Shown: one piece after another, positions 12,885 to 25,624 of the stretch | Layout: every line of letters starts with the position of its first letter | Numbering within the stretch: position 1 is the stretch's first letter | Assembly: GCA_002104895.1 (NCBI GenBank) | Contig: MCFG01000068.1 | Location: 1-52,500 of the forward strand | Direction: 5' to 3' | Origin: Anaeromyces robustus | Lineage: Eukaryota; Neocallimastigomycota; Neocallimastigomycetes; Neocallimastigales; Neocallimastigaceae | DNA: 52,500 nt | Translations under genes and position numbers: made by a program | Notes under the pieces: generated by a model | What the model saw: only the letters and a program-made list of their open reading frames with translations | Told to the model about the DNA's origin: nothing | Databases searched by the model: none

Positions 12885-13161
12885 TATATATATTTTTTTT
12901 TAATTTTTAATTTTTCCAGTTTTGGTCAATAAAATAAAAAATAATATATTTTTATATTTATAGCATATATGTAATATTATTTAATATTAAGATTAAACAG
13001 CAAGAAAAAATAAATGAATATAATATAAAATATACATTATTATATAATAAAAAATGACTATAATAAACTAATTAAAAAATAATTATAGAAAAATAATAAT
13101 AAATAAATAAATAAAAAGTAAATTAAGAAATATAAAATAATAATAATACTAATAAAAAGAA

Positions 13162-13162
<1 letters not shown>

Positions 13163-13230
<68 letters not shown>
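13163..13230. repeat. (AAT)n/(ATT)n palindrome
   Basis: Roughly ten AAT triplets run directly into roughly ten ATT triplets. This gives a near-perfect inverted repeat with arms of about 30 bp and no loop, a cruciform-prone triplet repeat about 660 bp upstream of the CCA1 start. Confidence 0.85.
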
Positions 13231-13893
13231 CTGTTGATATTATAAATATTTATCGATATTAATGTTAATTTTATTTTATTATAACATATATTAATAAATT
13301 TTTGTATTTCTATATTTTTTGTATTTTTATATATTTTTTATATGTGTATTATTTTTTAATTTAATTTATATTAAAAAAAATTTTTTTTTATTTTCTGTAT
13401 AGTATTTTTTATCTAAAAAAAAAAAAAAAATAAAGATTTTTTATCATTTTTAAGCTAAACCTCTCATTTTTTTTTTAATAAAATTATGTAGAAAAAATAA
13501 TAATAATAATCTAATAAAAAAAATAAATTATTTAAAGTATCAAAACTTATTTGAATTTAATAAAAAAAAAGTATATAAAAAGTAAATTTTCTTTCCTTTT
13601 TTTTTATTTTATTTTAATTCAAGTATAATTTTTAATTTAGGAATAAAAAAAATATTAATATTATCAATAATGGAAGCAATTAAAATTTTCAATATTTTTA
13701 ATAATATTATACATTTTTTTGTAATTATATAAATTTTAATATATAAATAACAAGAGAGTGAGAAAAAAATAATAATAACTATTTTAACACTAAATTAATA
13801 TTAATAAAAAAAAAAGGAATAATAATAAATAATTTAACCAAAATTTTGACGATAACATTAGAAGAAAACGTACGAAAAAAGAGAAGGTTGAAT

Positions 13894-15645
13894 ATGATAG
13901 AAAATACTGTCAAAAATGCTAAAGAAATTCAACCTTTTTCTTTTATTTTAACTGAAAGGGAAAAGAATTTAGTTGAACTTTTCAGAAACATTTGCGACTA
14001 TATTCATCAAAGTCAACCTAATTTACCTCCCATTACTGTTCGTTTCGTTGGTGGATGGGTTAGAGATAAGGTAAAAATAAAATAAATTTAAAAAAAAAAA
14101 ATTAAAAAATTAAAAAGAAAAGAAAAAAGAAAAAAAAAAAAAAAAAAAGAAAAACAAAAAAAAGAAAAAAGAAAAAAAGAATAATAAAAGGAAGAATATA
14201 TATATATAAATTTGAAATTGAAGTTCAAAGAAAAAAAAAAAAATCAAAAATGAAATGTAATGAGATTTCAATTAGATATATATATATAGTTTTTTCCTTA
14301 TAAATTTAAATTTCATAAAAAAATTCTTTTTTTTTTTTTCATTATAAATTTCATAAAAAAATTCATTATATTACAATCCTATAGGATTTCATAAAAAAAT
14401 TTTATTTTATTACAATTCTTTAGGATTTCATAAAACATTCATTATATTACAAATCCTATAGGATTTCATGAAAAAATTCATTTTATTACAATTTTTTAAG
14501 ATTTCATAAAAAAATTCATTTTATTACAATCCTATAGGATTTCATGAAAATAAAATAAAATAAAATATAAAAAAAAAAAAAAAAAAAAGAAAGAAAAAAT
14601 TTGAATTATTAAAAAATAATATATTTAAGTATTATTTTTTTTTATTTTATTTTTATAACTTTTTTTTTTATTATACCCATATTAATACAATATATATAAA
14701 TATATAAATATTATTTTTTAAAGTTATTGAATATCGAATGTTCAGATTTAGATGTAGCACTTGATACCATGTTAGGACATGAATTTGCCCTTTATGTAAA
14801 TAAATATTTAAGTGAAAAGAATTTAAGTCTTGAACATGTTCAAAAAATAGAATCTAATCCAGAAAAATCTAGACATTTAGAAACAGCAAAAGGTTTTATT
14901 TATGGTCAATGGATTGATTTTATTAATTTAAGAACAGAAACTTATAGTGAAAATAGTCGAGTTCCTAATATGGTTAGTATTTAACATATTTAAACAAAAA
15001 TTATTATTATTATTATTATTATTATTTGATATGAATAAAATAAAATAAAATAAAATAAAATAAAAAAAAAAAAAAAAAGTAAGAAATTAAATAATAATGG
15101 AGAAAAAAAAAAAAAAAAAGAAAAAAGAAAAAAAAAAAGGATATATATATATATATATGTTTTTTTTTTTCTGTGTAAAAATAATTTATAATACATGCGT
15201 AATTTCAAAATTTTATTCATTTAATAATTTATCCAAAAAAAAAAGAGATTTTAATTAAAAATATATTTAATAATAAATAATAAATCGTTTTATTTATTTA
15301 TTTATTTGTTTGTTTTAACATATTTATTTATATTTAATTATTATTATTATTATTTTTTCTATTGAAACGTTTTAATGAATATATATATATATATTAATAA
15401 AAAAAAAAAAAAAAAAAATGAAATAAAAACTAATATAAATCAATAATAATAATAATAAAATTAAAATTATAAAGGAATTTGGATCACCAGAAGAGGATGC
15501 TTTTCGTCGTGATATTACCATTAATGCTTTATTCTATAATATTCATACTAATACTATAGAAGATTTTACTGGAAAGGTTAATATTTAATGGATATTATTT
15601 TAATTATAAATGATAAAATAATTTATAATTAAAATAATATTATAA

Positions 15646-15686
<41 letters not shown>

Positions 15687-18035
15687 ATTGTTATTTATTT
15701 ATTTATTTATTTATTATGTCCATTTGATAACTAATTAATTTTTATTTTTTTTTAAAATTATTCATCTAAAATAATCTATTATTTAATGTATTTTAAATTA
15801 TATTATATTTTTTGTCTATTTATAATATATTATATATTATATATTATATATTATATATTATATATTATATATAATAGGGTATAGAGGATTTAAAAAATAA
15901 ATTTATTAGAACTCCGTTATGTCCAAAATTAACATTTACTGATGATCCTCTTCGAATTTTAAGAACAGTTCGTTTTGCTAGTAGATTAAACTTTAAATTA
16001 GCCGAAGATATTGGTGATGCTTCTAGAATTCCAGAAATTAAGGTATTTCAAAGAAAAGAAAAGCAAAAAAAAAAGTTTTTTTGATATAAATAATTACTAT
16101 AATTGAAAAAAAAATTTTTTTTTATTATTAATATTAATAATGATATTATTATTATCATTATCATATATATTATTTATTATCTATTATCTATATATTATAA
16201 TGAATTTTTTGTTTTTTGTTTTTTTATTTTATTATTATTATAATTATTATTATTATATTGTAAATAAATAGCAAGCATTACAAACAAAAGTCAGTCGTAG
16301 CCGTATAGGAAATGAAGTTGATAAGATGTTAACTGGTGCAAATCCTGTATTAGCTATACAATTTTTAAATAATTTTAATTTATTAGATATTATTATTGAT
16401 AAACCAGAAACTTTAGATACCAATTTAGATTTATTTGATTATTCAGAAGCTATTACTTCATTAGAATGTACTGAATGGTAAATAATGAAACGATATATAT
16501 ATATTTTATTATAAAATTTTATTCCTATATAAATATTTTATGTTCTAACATGAATAACATGAATATTTATTTATTAATTATTGAATTAATATAATTGTTT
16601 TATTTATTTTATTTTATTTTGTATTATATTATATTATATTATATTATATTTTATTTTATTTTATTTTTTATTATATAATTTATAATTTCCTTTTAAATAT
16701 ATAAAAGGATATTATCCAAGACAAAGTCTTACCAATTAGTACCAAAATTTAGTCTACCATTTACAGAAAAATATTTAAGAATTTTAAAATTTGCCGCTTT
16801 ATTATTACCATTTAGACGTTATCATTATATAGAAAAGAGAAAAACTTATAATTATTGTAGATATATTATGAGAACTGGTTTTCAAGTAAGAATAATATTT
16901 AAAAAAAAAAAAAATTTTTTATTTCTTTTCTTTTCTTTTTTTTATAAATATTAATGATAAGGATTACTATTATTTTATATAAATTTTATAATTATAATAA
17001 AATTATATATAAAAAATTTAATTGAAATAAATAAATCAATAAATCAATAAATAAATAATTAACTAATTAATTAATATATTTATATTATATATATATATAT
17101 AAAGCTTCCAAATCGTGATAGCGATGCTGTAGTTATTATACATAAGTATATTGATGATATTATTCAAATAGCAAATCATTCTATTGACGATAAAATTGCT
17201 ATTGGTAATGTTATAACAAATATTGGTATTTTACCTGTTTATGAAGATTGGTCTATTGCATTATTATTAGCTATATCTACAGAATTAGTTACTACTCCTG
17301 AATATACTGGTAAAATATTAATTATTTATTTTATTAAAAAAAGTTTAAAAAAAGAAAAAAAAAATTCATTTCATTATATATGTATATATAATACATAGAT
17401 TTATAATCAGAAAATTCATTTCATTATACATGTATATATAATACATAGATTTATAATCAGAAAATTCATTTCATTATATATGTATATATAATACATAGAT
17501 TTATAATCAGAAAATTCATTTCATTATATATAAGAATTAATAATTAATATAATATTTTATTATTTTCCTTTTTTTATTTTATTTTATTTTATTATTTAGA
17601 TGAAATGAAGGAAAAAATACTGCATAAATATACTAGACTTGCAAAGAATATTGATGAATTTGAATTGGATCAATGTTGGAATTGGAAATCTGTTGTTGAT
17701 GTAATTATTAATATATACAATATATTATTATATTTAATAATAATATATAATATATATAATATATTATTCACTATTTTTTTTTTCTTTCTTTCAATAATTT
17801 ATTAATATATATATATTTATTAATTAATTTTTTTTTTCTTTTCATATTTATTATTATTATTATTATTATAATTAAATGATATTAGGGTAAACATGCATTA
17901 AATATATTACATATGAAACCAGGACCAAAAGTAAGAGAAATTATGACATCAATAAAACATTGGCAATTTTTAAATCCACATGGTACACAAGAAGAATGTG
18001 AAACATGGTTAAAAGAAACTTATGGTGAATCATAA
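13894..18035 (+). CDS. CCA1: CCA-adding tRNA nucleotidyltransferase
   Basis: Exons: 13894-14070, 14724-14972, 15475-15576, 15878-16042, 16272-16477, 16708-16885, 17105-17309, 17600-17700 and 17886-18035, giving 510 residues. The enzyme adds or repairs the 3' CCA of tRNAs from CTP and ATP without a template. It closely follows yeast Cca1 from end to end. The class II head has GGWVRDK (53-59), the metal-binding pair in CSDLDVAL (Asp67, Asp69), NPEKSRHLETA, the RRDxxxN motif at 153-159, the nucleotide-selecting DDPLRILR at 198-205, and SRSRIGNEVDKML at about 239-251. The C-terminal MKPGPKVREIM is also conserved. The first in-frame ATG is used. The N-terminus is acidic/neutral with no obvious mitochondrial presequence, unlike the long form of yeast Cca1. 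Introns 1 and 7 carry minisatellites. All junctions are GT..AG and in phase. Confidence 0.95.
14348..14550. repeat. 38-bp minisatellite in CCA1 intron 1
   Basis: Units starting ATTTCAT(A/G)AAA begin at 14348, 14386, 14425, 14463, 14501 and 14539 (steps 38, 39, 38, 38, 38). Each carries TTACAATCCTATAGG or a variant; AATCCTATAGGATT is itself palindromic. The array lies wholly inside the 653-bp first intron, so it should not alter the protein. Confidence 0.9.
17361..17530. repeat. 50-bp minisatellite in CCA1 intron 7
   Basis: Three full units (17361-17410, 17411-17460, 17461-17510) plus a 20-bp partial, each starting AAAATTCATTTCATTATA and ending ATTTATAATCAG. Copies differ by about one base, implying recent tandem expansion. 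Every unit ends in CAG followed by A, so each carries a potential decoy splice acceptor upstream of the real one at 17599. Confidence 0.9.
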
Positions 18036-19194
18036 AATTATAGAATAAAAAAAAAATAAAAAAAAATAAAAATTCAATATAGTAATATAATTTATAATTT
18101 ATAGTATAGTATATAATATATATAAATCCATCAAATTATTAATAATATTTAATAAAAAAAAATTATAGAAAGAAAAATAAAACAATCATTTATTTAATTA
18201 AAAAAAAAATAATAAAAAAAATTATTATCATTAATAATTATAAGTAATAAATTATATAAAAAAAATAAATAAATAAAATAAAAAAAAAAAAAAATAAAAA
18301 ATTGCAATTAATTAATTAATTAATTATAATTATTGAAAGATAAATATATATTTATATAAGTTTGAATCTATCTTTTTTTTTTTTTATTTTAATATTATTA
18401 TTTTTATTATTTATATTTAATAATAATAATCGTAATAAAAAAATTATTTATATATATTTAATAAACACTAAAAAAAATTTATTATATTTTTTAACCTAAA
18501 AAAAAAAGATACTTGTAAAATAATTACCTTTTTGGTATATATTGTTAATTATTATTAACTTTATAATATTAACTATGATATATATAATTAATAATTTATA
18601 AAATAACAAAAAAAAAAAAATAAAAAAAAAAAGAAGTAATTATATATATATGTTTAAAATATTACATATAAAAAAAATATGAAAAAGTATAAGATAAAAA
18701 AAAATTTTTTTTCTTAAAAGTTAAATGTTTGTTAAGTGCAAAAATTATTATTTTATTAATAAATATACATATATATATATATACATATATGTGAAAATGT
18801 TTTATTAAACACTAGTAGATTTAATGAATAATAAAAAATAAATAAATATTTATATTTATCTATATAAGAATAGGAATAATATTATATACAATTTATATGT
18901 AACAATAATTTTTTTTTCTGCTTAATTTATTATTTATATTTATATATATTTTTTAAAGTTTTTAAAGTTATATGAATTTAATTAAAAAATAATAAAAAAA
19001 AAATATTAATTCTTTTTTTTTTTTTTAATTCTATAATCTTTTTAAAATTATAAAAAAGAGAGAAAAAACTGTGTAATAATAATAAAATAAAAATAATTAA
19101 GAAAAAAAAATTAATATTTTTTTTGGTGTGTCCTTTGTTAAATAAAAAAAAGTAAAAGAGAATAATTATATAATTATATAAAATAAAAAAAAAA
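18036..19194. other. Spacer between CCA1 and the FSIP1-like gene
   Basis: About 1.16 kb of A/T low-complexity DNA that must hold the CCA1 3' flank and the promoter of the next gene. I see no gene, structured RNA or named motif in it. Confidence 0.65.
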
Positions 19195-19605
19195 ATGAAG
19201 CCAATTAAGGTATAAAAATAGTTTTTTTTTTCATATTTGTTTTGTATGTTTAAACAATATATAGAATATTAAAAAAAAAAGGTATTCCTTTATTCCCTTT
19301 TTTTTTATTTACTCGTTTATATATATATTTATATATATATTTATTTTAGAATATTAGAAATAATCAAGAAAAACCATCTTTAATTAAATTATCCAATGAA
19401 GGTAATATGATATGAACTTATTAATAATAAAAAAATTTATTATTATAAATCCAATTGTATTATTATAATATGGAATATATATAAATAAAATGTTAAATTG
19501 ATTGTAATCTATAATATTAAAATAAAATAATTTTTATTTTTTTATTTTCATTTTCATTTCTTTTTTCTCTAAAACTCTACATTACATAATTTATTATATA
19601 TTAAT

Positions 19606-19639
<34 letters not shown>

Positions 19640-21390
19640 TTAATTTTTATCATTTTTTTTATAATTTTAGAGGATGATAGACCTTTACTTAGTATTAAAA
19701 ATAAAAATGAAAATTCATTAATTTTACCACCATCTTCATCTCAAAATAATAATAATATTACTAATAAATCTCTTTTAAGAAATCATTATCAAAGTATTGA
19801 TAAAAATAATAATAATAGTAATAGTTATGAAAATTCAAATCATAAAATGAATTTTTTAGAAAGTCGTCAAGAAATTGATGAATTTTTCTTTGAAACAAAT
19901 ACATTACCAGATATTTCAAAAAATAATATTTCTTCTTCCACCATAAATAATAACAACAATAATAACAATAACAATAATAGTAATAATAATGGTAATAGAA
20001 AAAAATTATCATCACAACCTCAATTACAATTACCAAGACAACGTCCATCTAGTAGTTTAAGTTTTATACCTGTACCTACTAATAAAAATAATAATAATAA
20101 ATCAAATGATATAAAATCAATTAATGAAAAATTTAATAAAATAAATAGAGAAAAATTAGAACAAGAGATTGATGATTCAAATAAAATTGATAAAATTAAA
20201 AATGTAATTATATAAAATAATAATAATTTTTACAATAATTAATAATAATTAATAAATTAATATAATAATAATATTAATTATTAATATTGATACTTAATAA
20301 TTAATATTAATAATACATCATCTTAGATTAATATATATATTAGCTATTATTAAAAATATAATCTATTAATTTTCTATTCTCTCTTTTTCTTTATTTAAAC
20401 ATAAATAAATTTATATATAAATAAATATATATATATATAAAAGAAAACAACAGGAAATAATAAAAATGATACCCATAATAATCATAATAATAACAATAAT
20501 AATAATAATAATAAATCATTTATTTCAAATAAAAATAATCGTTATGAAGAAAATGAAGAATGGTTACTTAAAAATACAGATAAACTAATAAGAAATTTAT
20601 TTGATAGACAAAAAAAATGGGAAGATACTAGAGTAAGTTCTTATAATAATAATAATAATATATATAATGATAATATATAAATATAAATATTAATAAAAAG
20701 ATTTACTTTATTTTATTTTATTTTTATTTTTATTATTTTTTTTTTGTTCTTTTATTAATCTTATAATTATTATTATTGTTAATATTATATATTATATATA
20801 TATTTTATTAAAAATAAAAAAAATTTTTTTTTCTATTTGTTTAATGTTTGTTTTTTTAATAATAAAAAAAAAAAAAGTCGGAGATACAACAATCTATTGA
20901 AAAAATTAAAAATGATGAAAATAATGATTCACCAGAAAATAAAGCTTTAAGTGAGAAAGTAATAATGTTTAAATATAAAATATAATATAGAAAAAAAAAA
21001 TATAATATATATAATAATATAATAACAAATATTTATTAAATATCATGAATTTTTTTTATTTATCTTATATATTAAAATATAATTTTTTTTTTTTCATTCA
21101 TTCATTATATATATATATATAAAAGGAAAAAAAAGATAGAGAAACAAAACGTAAAATTGAATTAGGTTTAAATAAAATTAAAAAATTAGATGAAATATTA
21201 GAACAAAAATATATGGTATTATTATTATATATAAAATACAATATATATACACTATATATTGTATATTTTTATATAAATTACAATAAATATATATAATTTT
21301 ATTCATTTTATATTAATTTTTATATTAATTTTTATATTAATTTTTATATTAATTTTTATATTTTATAAAAATAACAATAAAATAATAATT

Positions 21391-21427
<37 letters not shown>

Positions 21428-23864
21428 AAAAAGTTTGAAAAAGAATTAAAAGAAAAAAATTCATCTCAAGAATTTTTATCTGAAACCGATAAACAATTTT
21501 TAATGAAATATGATATAGAAGTACCTACTACATTTTTAAAAGATGAAATTTTAGAAAAACAAAAAAAAATGTTTTCTTCTTCAATGAATATTAATAATGA
21601 TAATAATGATATTGATAATGATAATGATCATGATTATGATAATGATAATAATAATGAAAATTTAAAATCTTTACCAAGACCTTTATTAAAACGTGAAGAA
21701 AGTAGTGCAAATCTTTTATTAAATTATTCTACTCATGAAATACAATCTTTAATAAATAAAAATGAAAATGAAAATGAAAATGAAAATGAAAAAGAAGAAA
21801 AAGAAAATAATGAAGATAAAGAAAATAATGAAGAAGAAAAAGAAGAAGAAGAAGAAGAAGAAGAATATTTTAATCCTACTAAACAAAATATTATAAAAAA
21901 AGTTGTTGATTTTTCAACTGAAAATCAAAAAGATAAAGATCGATTAAAAATACTTTTTTCAAATAAAACATTTTTAACAGAAACAAAATCTTTACCAATT
22001 TCTATGTTTATTTCAAAACCAGATATTGATGATATTGATATTGATCTTGATGATGATCCAGAATTATTGAAATTAAAAATGGGTAATATATTATTATAAT
22101 AAATAAATAAAAAAAGGAAATTAATAATAATAATAAATAATAAATAATAATAAATAATAATTTATAATAATTTATAATAATTTATAATATAAAATAAATT
22201 GAATATTATAATTTTTTATATATTTGGGAATCTTTTTTTTAATGATTATTATTTTATTATATATATATAAAGAACAAGAGAATTTTAAAAATGATAATAT
22301 ATCAAAAAAAATATTTGAAAAAGAAAATGAAGAAAGAGAACAAATATTAAAAGAATCTAATAACAATAATAATAATGATGATAATAATGATAATGATAAC
22401 AATAATAAAAATAATAATAATAAAAATAAAAGTAAAAAACATCATAAATATAATAATAGTAAAAATAGTTTTAAAGGAGATTTTATTAAAAGAAATATTC
22501 AGGTAAAAAAAAATTTTTATTATATAAGAATAAATGAAAAAAAATAAAAAAAAATAAAGTGTATTATATATATATATATATATAATAAATATATTATAAT
22601 ATTTAATATATAATATATAATATATAATACATATATATATATATATAGTTAGGAGGTGATGCCAGATATTATTATGCTTTAACCGATGAAGAAAAATTAA
22701 GATTAGAAGCCATATTACAATTACCAGATGAAGAATTAGAAACATCATCAGCTTATATTATAAATCATAAAGAAGGAGAAAAAGTAGAAAAGGGAGAAAA
22801 AGAAGGAACAGTAGAAGGAAAAGAAAATAATAAAGAAATTAAAAAAGAAAAAGAAAAAGAAAATGAAAATTCTATACCAAAAGAAATATTAGTTGATCCA
22901 GATGATTATATTAAAAATGATTCTAAAAAAACTTTAAAAAATGGATATTTACCTTCTGTAGAAGAATTTAATACTTTAAAAGACATTAATGAGTAAGTAT
23001 TATATATATATATATATATAAGATTAATACTTAACTTTTGATATGTATATTATATATATATATATGTGTATAGTAATTATTATTTATATACTTATATTTA
23101 TATACTTATATATTTTATAATTTTATATATATATATATTTTACATTATACTTTTATAATCAAAACAATATAATATATATTTATATATATATAAGAAAATT
23201 ACATAAATTAGTACCTGCATCAGAATGGTTAAAAAGGAAAACAGAAAGCAATTTATTTAATACTTCATTACTATCGAATAATAATAATCAAAATAATAAT
23301 AATACACAACCATCTATGATGAATTTTGGTTTTTGGTCAAGTCAAAATAATCTTGATTATAATGGAAATTCTCAAGTTTCTTTATTTTCAAATCATTCTA
23401 CAAGTATGTATATAATTCTTATTATTATTCTTATTATTATATATATATAATATTTATATTTTAATTGAAATACTTAATATTTATTTTTTATTTATATTAT
23501 ATTATATTATATTATATTATATTATATTATATTTTATTATATTATATTATATTATATTATTATATTATATTATATTATTTTTCTATTTTTAATTTATTAT
23601 TTATTTAATATATATTAAATAAAAAATAAAAAAATAAAAAAAAAAAGTTTCCAATAAATCCAATGTACAAGATTCAGTTTATAGTGGAAGAGAAAAACGT
23701 GAAAATAAGAAAAAAATGAAAGAAATTAATGAAAAATTATCAGAATTACAACAATTACGTAATAATTTTGAAAGTGAATATAATGTTAGTATATTTATAT
23801 ATATATATATTTTTATATAAACTTAAAAAATAATAGATTAATAATAACAATAATTAATAAATTA

Positions 23865-23902
<38 letters not shown>

Positions 23903-24943
23903 TATATATATATATATAATCTATAATATAATCATTTATATATAATATATAAAGATATATGAAAAACAAAATGAAGATGAAATACTAAAATATGAAAGTA
24001 TATTTGATAAATTGGATATGAAAGGTAAAAAAAAATATAATTTTTTTTTCATTTAAAAAATTATTAATAAAAAATTATAATAATTAAAATAATATAATTT
24101 ATAATAATAAGAATTACAAATATATTAATATAATATTAATAATTTATAATAATTATAACAATACATATTATATTATATTATAATAAAAAAAATAGAAATC
24201 GAATCTCAAATAGAATTAGCTAATGAAAAATTATTAAGTATGAATTTAGATTCAGCTACCATAGAAGAAAAAAATAATTTATTTTCTATAGATTTTGAAA
24301 AAGGAGATTCTGAAAGTATATTAGATCAGATTGATATAAAAAGTAATTAAGAATTAAAAATTAAAAATTAAAAATAAAAAATAATATATATATACATATA
24401 AAATAGTTATAATATTTAATCATAGAAATAAGTATTAAATATTTATATTTATTTTTATAATATATATTTGACCTATATTCTATATCTATATATTATATTA
24501 TATATATATATTTCTTTTTCTTTTTTTATAAATAAATAAATTATTTATATATATTTATATAAAAAGAAATGGAAAGTGAGATAGAATTAGATAATCAAAG
24601 ATTAGAAAAAATGAAATCAGAATCAATCCTCACAAAAGATTTTTTATTATTAGATAAAGATAAAGAAAAAGAAATAGGACAAGAACAAGAACAACAACAA
24701 CAAGAAGAAGAAGAAGAAGAAGAAGAAGAATTTAATGGTGGTAATTTAGAACTTTATACAACAGAAAATGCAGATAAAGTAACATCAAAATCTATAACAA
24801 AAGCAGCAACTATTAATGATACAATTATACATCAAGATACCAATACCAATACAGATATGATTACTACTACTACAACTACAACTTCAACTACAACTAATAA
24901 TACTAATATTAATGATGATAATACTACTAATACTAATACATAA
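19195..24943 (+). CDS. FSIP1-like protein (fibrous sheath-interacting protein 1 family)
   Basis: Fourteen exons: 19195-19209, 19350-19401, 19671-20203, 20444-20632, 20878-20958, 21126-21215, 21434-22082, 22273-22502, 22649-22992, 23195-23403, 23648-23784, 23955-24024, 24196-24342 and 24567-24943; 1040 residues. Assignment rests on scattered blocks matching remembered vertebrate FSIP1 in the same order: a helix IKKLDEILEQK (~303-313), DFIKRNIQ (606-613) followed shortly by TDEEKLRLEAIL, then LPSVEEFNTLKDINEKL (~714-730), then MKEINEKLSELQQL (~822-835). FSIP1 is known from sperm tail and cilia-linked contexts; its biochemical role is unclear. A flagellar role here is inference. The protein is mostly coiled coil and disorder, with Asn/Asp, (Asn-Glu)n, Glu-rich and Thr/Asn-rich tracts and a Thr-rich C-terminus. 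The first coding exon is only 15 nt (MKPIK). Exon 4 uses an AAAG acceptor at 20442-20443, the only one that keeps frame. Confidence 0.7.
21761..21792 (+). repeat. Coding (GAAAAT)n hexanucleotide repeat
   Basis: Five or so GAAAAT units in exon 7 of the FSIP1-like gene encode alternating Glu-Asn, followed by a GAA-rich acidic stretch. The same hexamer, on the other strand, makes a much longer tract in the CNB gene at 47564-47642. Confidence 0.85.
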
Positions 24944-25591
24944 AACAAATGAATCCTTTTATTTTTTAATAGATAATTAAATATAATAGATATAATATCA
25001 TACTGATTATTCATAAAGAAATATATAAAAATAAATATAAATAAATATAATAATAGAGAAGAAAAAATAATATATAATAAATAATAAATATAAAATATAT
25101 ATAAAACATTTATGTAAAAAACTATATTTATAAAGAAAAAAATAAAAAAAAATTAATAAATACTGATATAATACATATTATACATATATATATATATAAT
25201 TATAATTATAAAATAAAATATAAGAATTTGTTATTATTATTATTATTAAATATTTATTTATTAAATATTCTTTTTTTTATTTATTATTAAAAATTCTTTT
25301 TTTCGTTTTTATAATTTATTTTATGTTATGATTAAAAGTATGAAAGAAAGAAAGAAAATATTTAATTTTTTTTGATAATATAACTGTTTAGAAAAAGAAT
25401 TATAGTTAATTAAAAAAAAATTAATTATTTTTTTATTTATTGATTTTATATATATATATATTTATTTTATTTTATTTTAAATATACATCCATAAAATTAT
25501 AAACTATATTATGCAATATTTTAATTTTTTTTTTATTTTTATTTTTATTTTTTTATTTCCCAAAGTAATATTAAGAAGTTTTTTCTTTCTT

Positions 25592-25624
<33 letters not shown>

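Larger units (their letters stand above)
11431..13893. other. Spacer between UBE2C and CCA1
   Basis: No gene seen. It holds the UBE2C 3' flank, a short (CA)n run at 11544-11558, a diverged ~100-bp duplication (11811-12050), an AAAT array near 12850-12885 and a large AAT/ATT palindrome (13163-13230). The frame leading into CCA1 contains TGA at 13759 and no ATG before 13894, so no upstream coding extension is evident. Confidence 0.7.

Noticed and set aside
13846-13893. Upstream extension of CCA1 from a TTG at 13846
   Set aside because: Eukaryotic genes very rarely start at TTG, and an in-frame ATG at 13894 precedes all conserved sequence. Kept as 5' untranslated sequence.
14990-15220. Minus-strand frame in CCA1 intron 2
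   Set aside because: Phe/Ile/Tyr homopolymer translation of intronic T/A tracts on the other strand.
17701-17805. Continuation of CCA1 exon 8 through to a stop at 17805
   Set aside because: It is the intron following donor GTAATT at 17701. The conserved C-terminal sequence resumes in frame at 17886.
22347-22748. Minus-strand frame opposite exons 8-9 of the FSIP1-like gene
   Set aside because: Ile/Tyr runs are the mirror of Asn-coding AAT repeats and A/T intron. The plus strand carries the conserved blocks.
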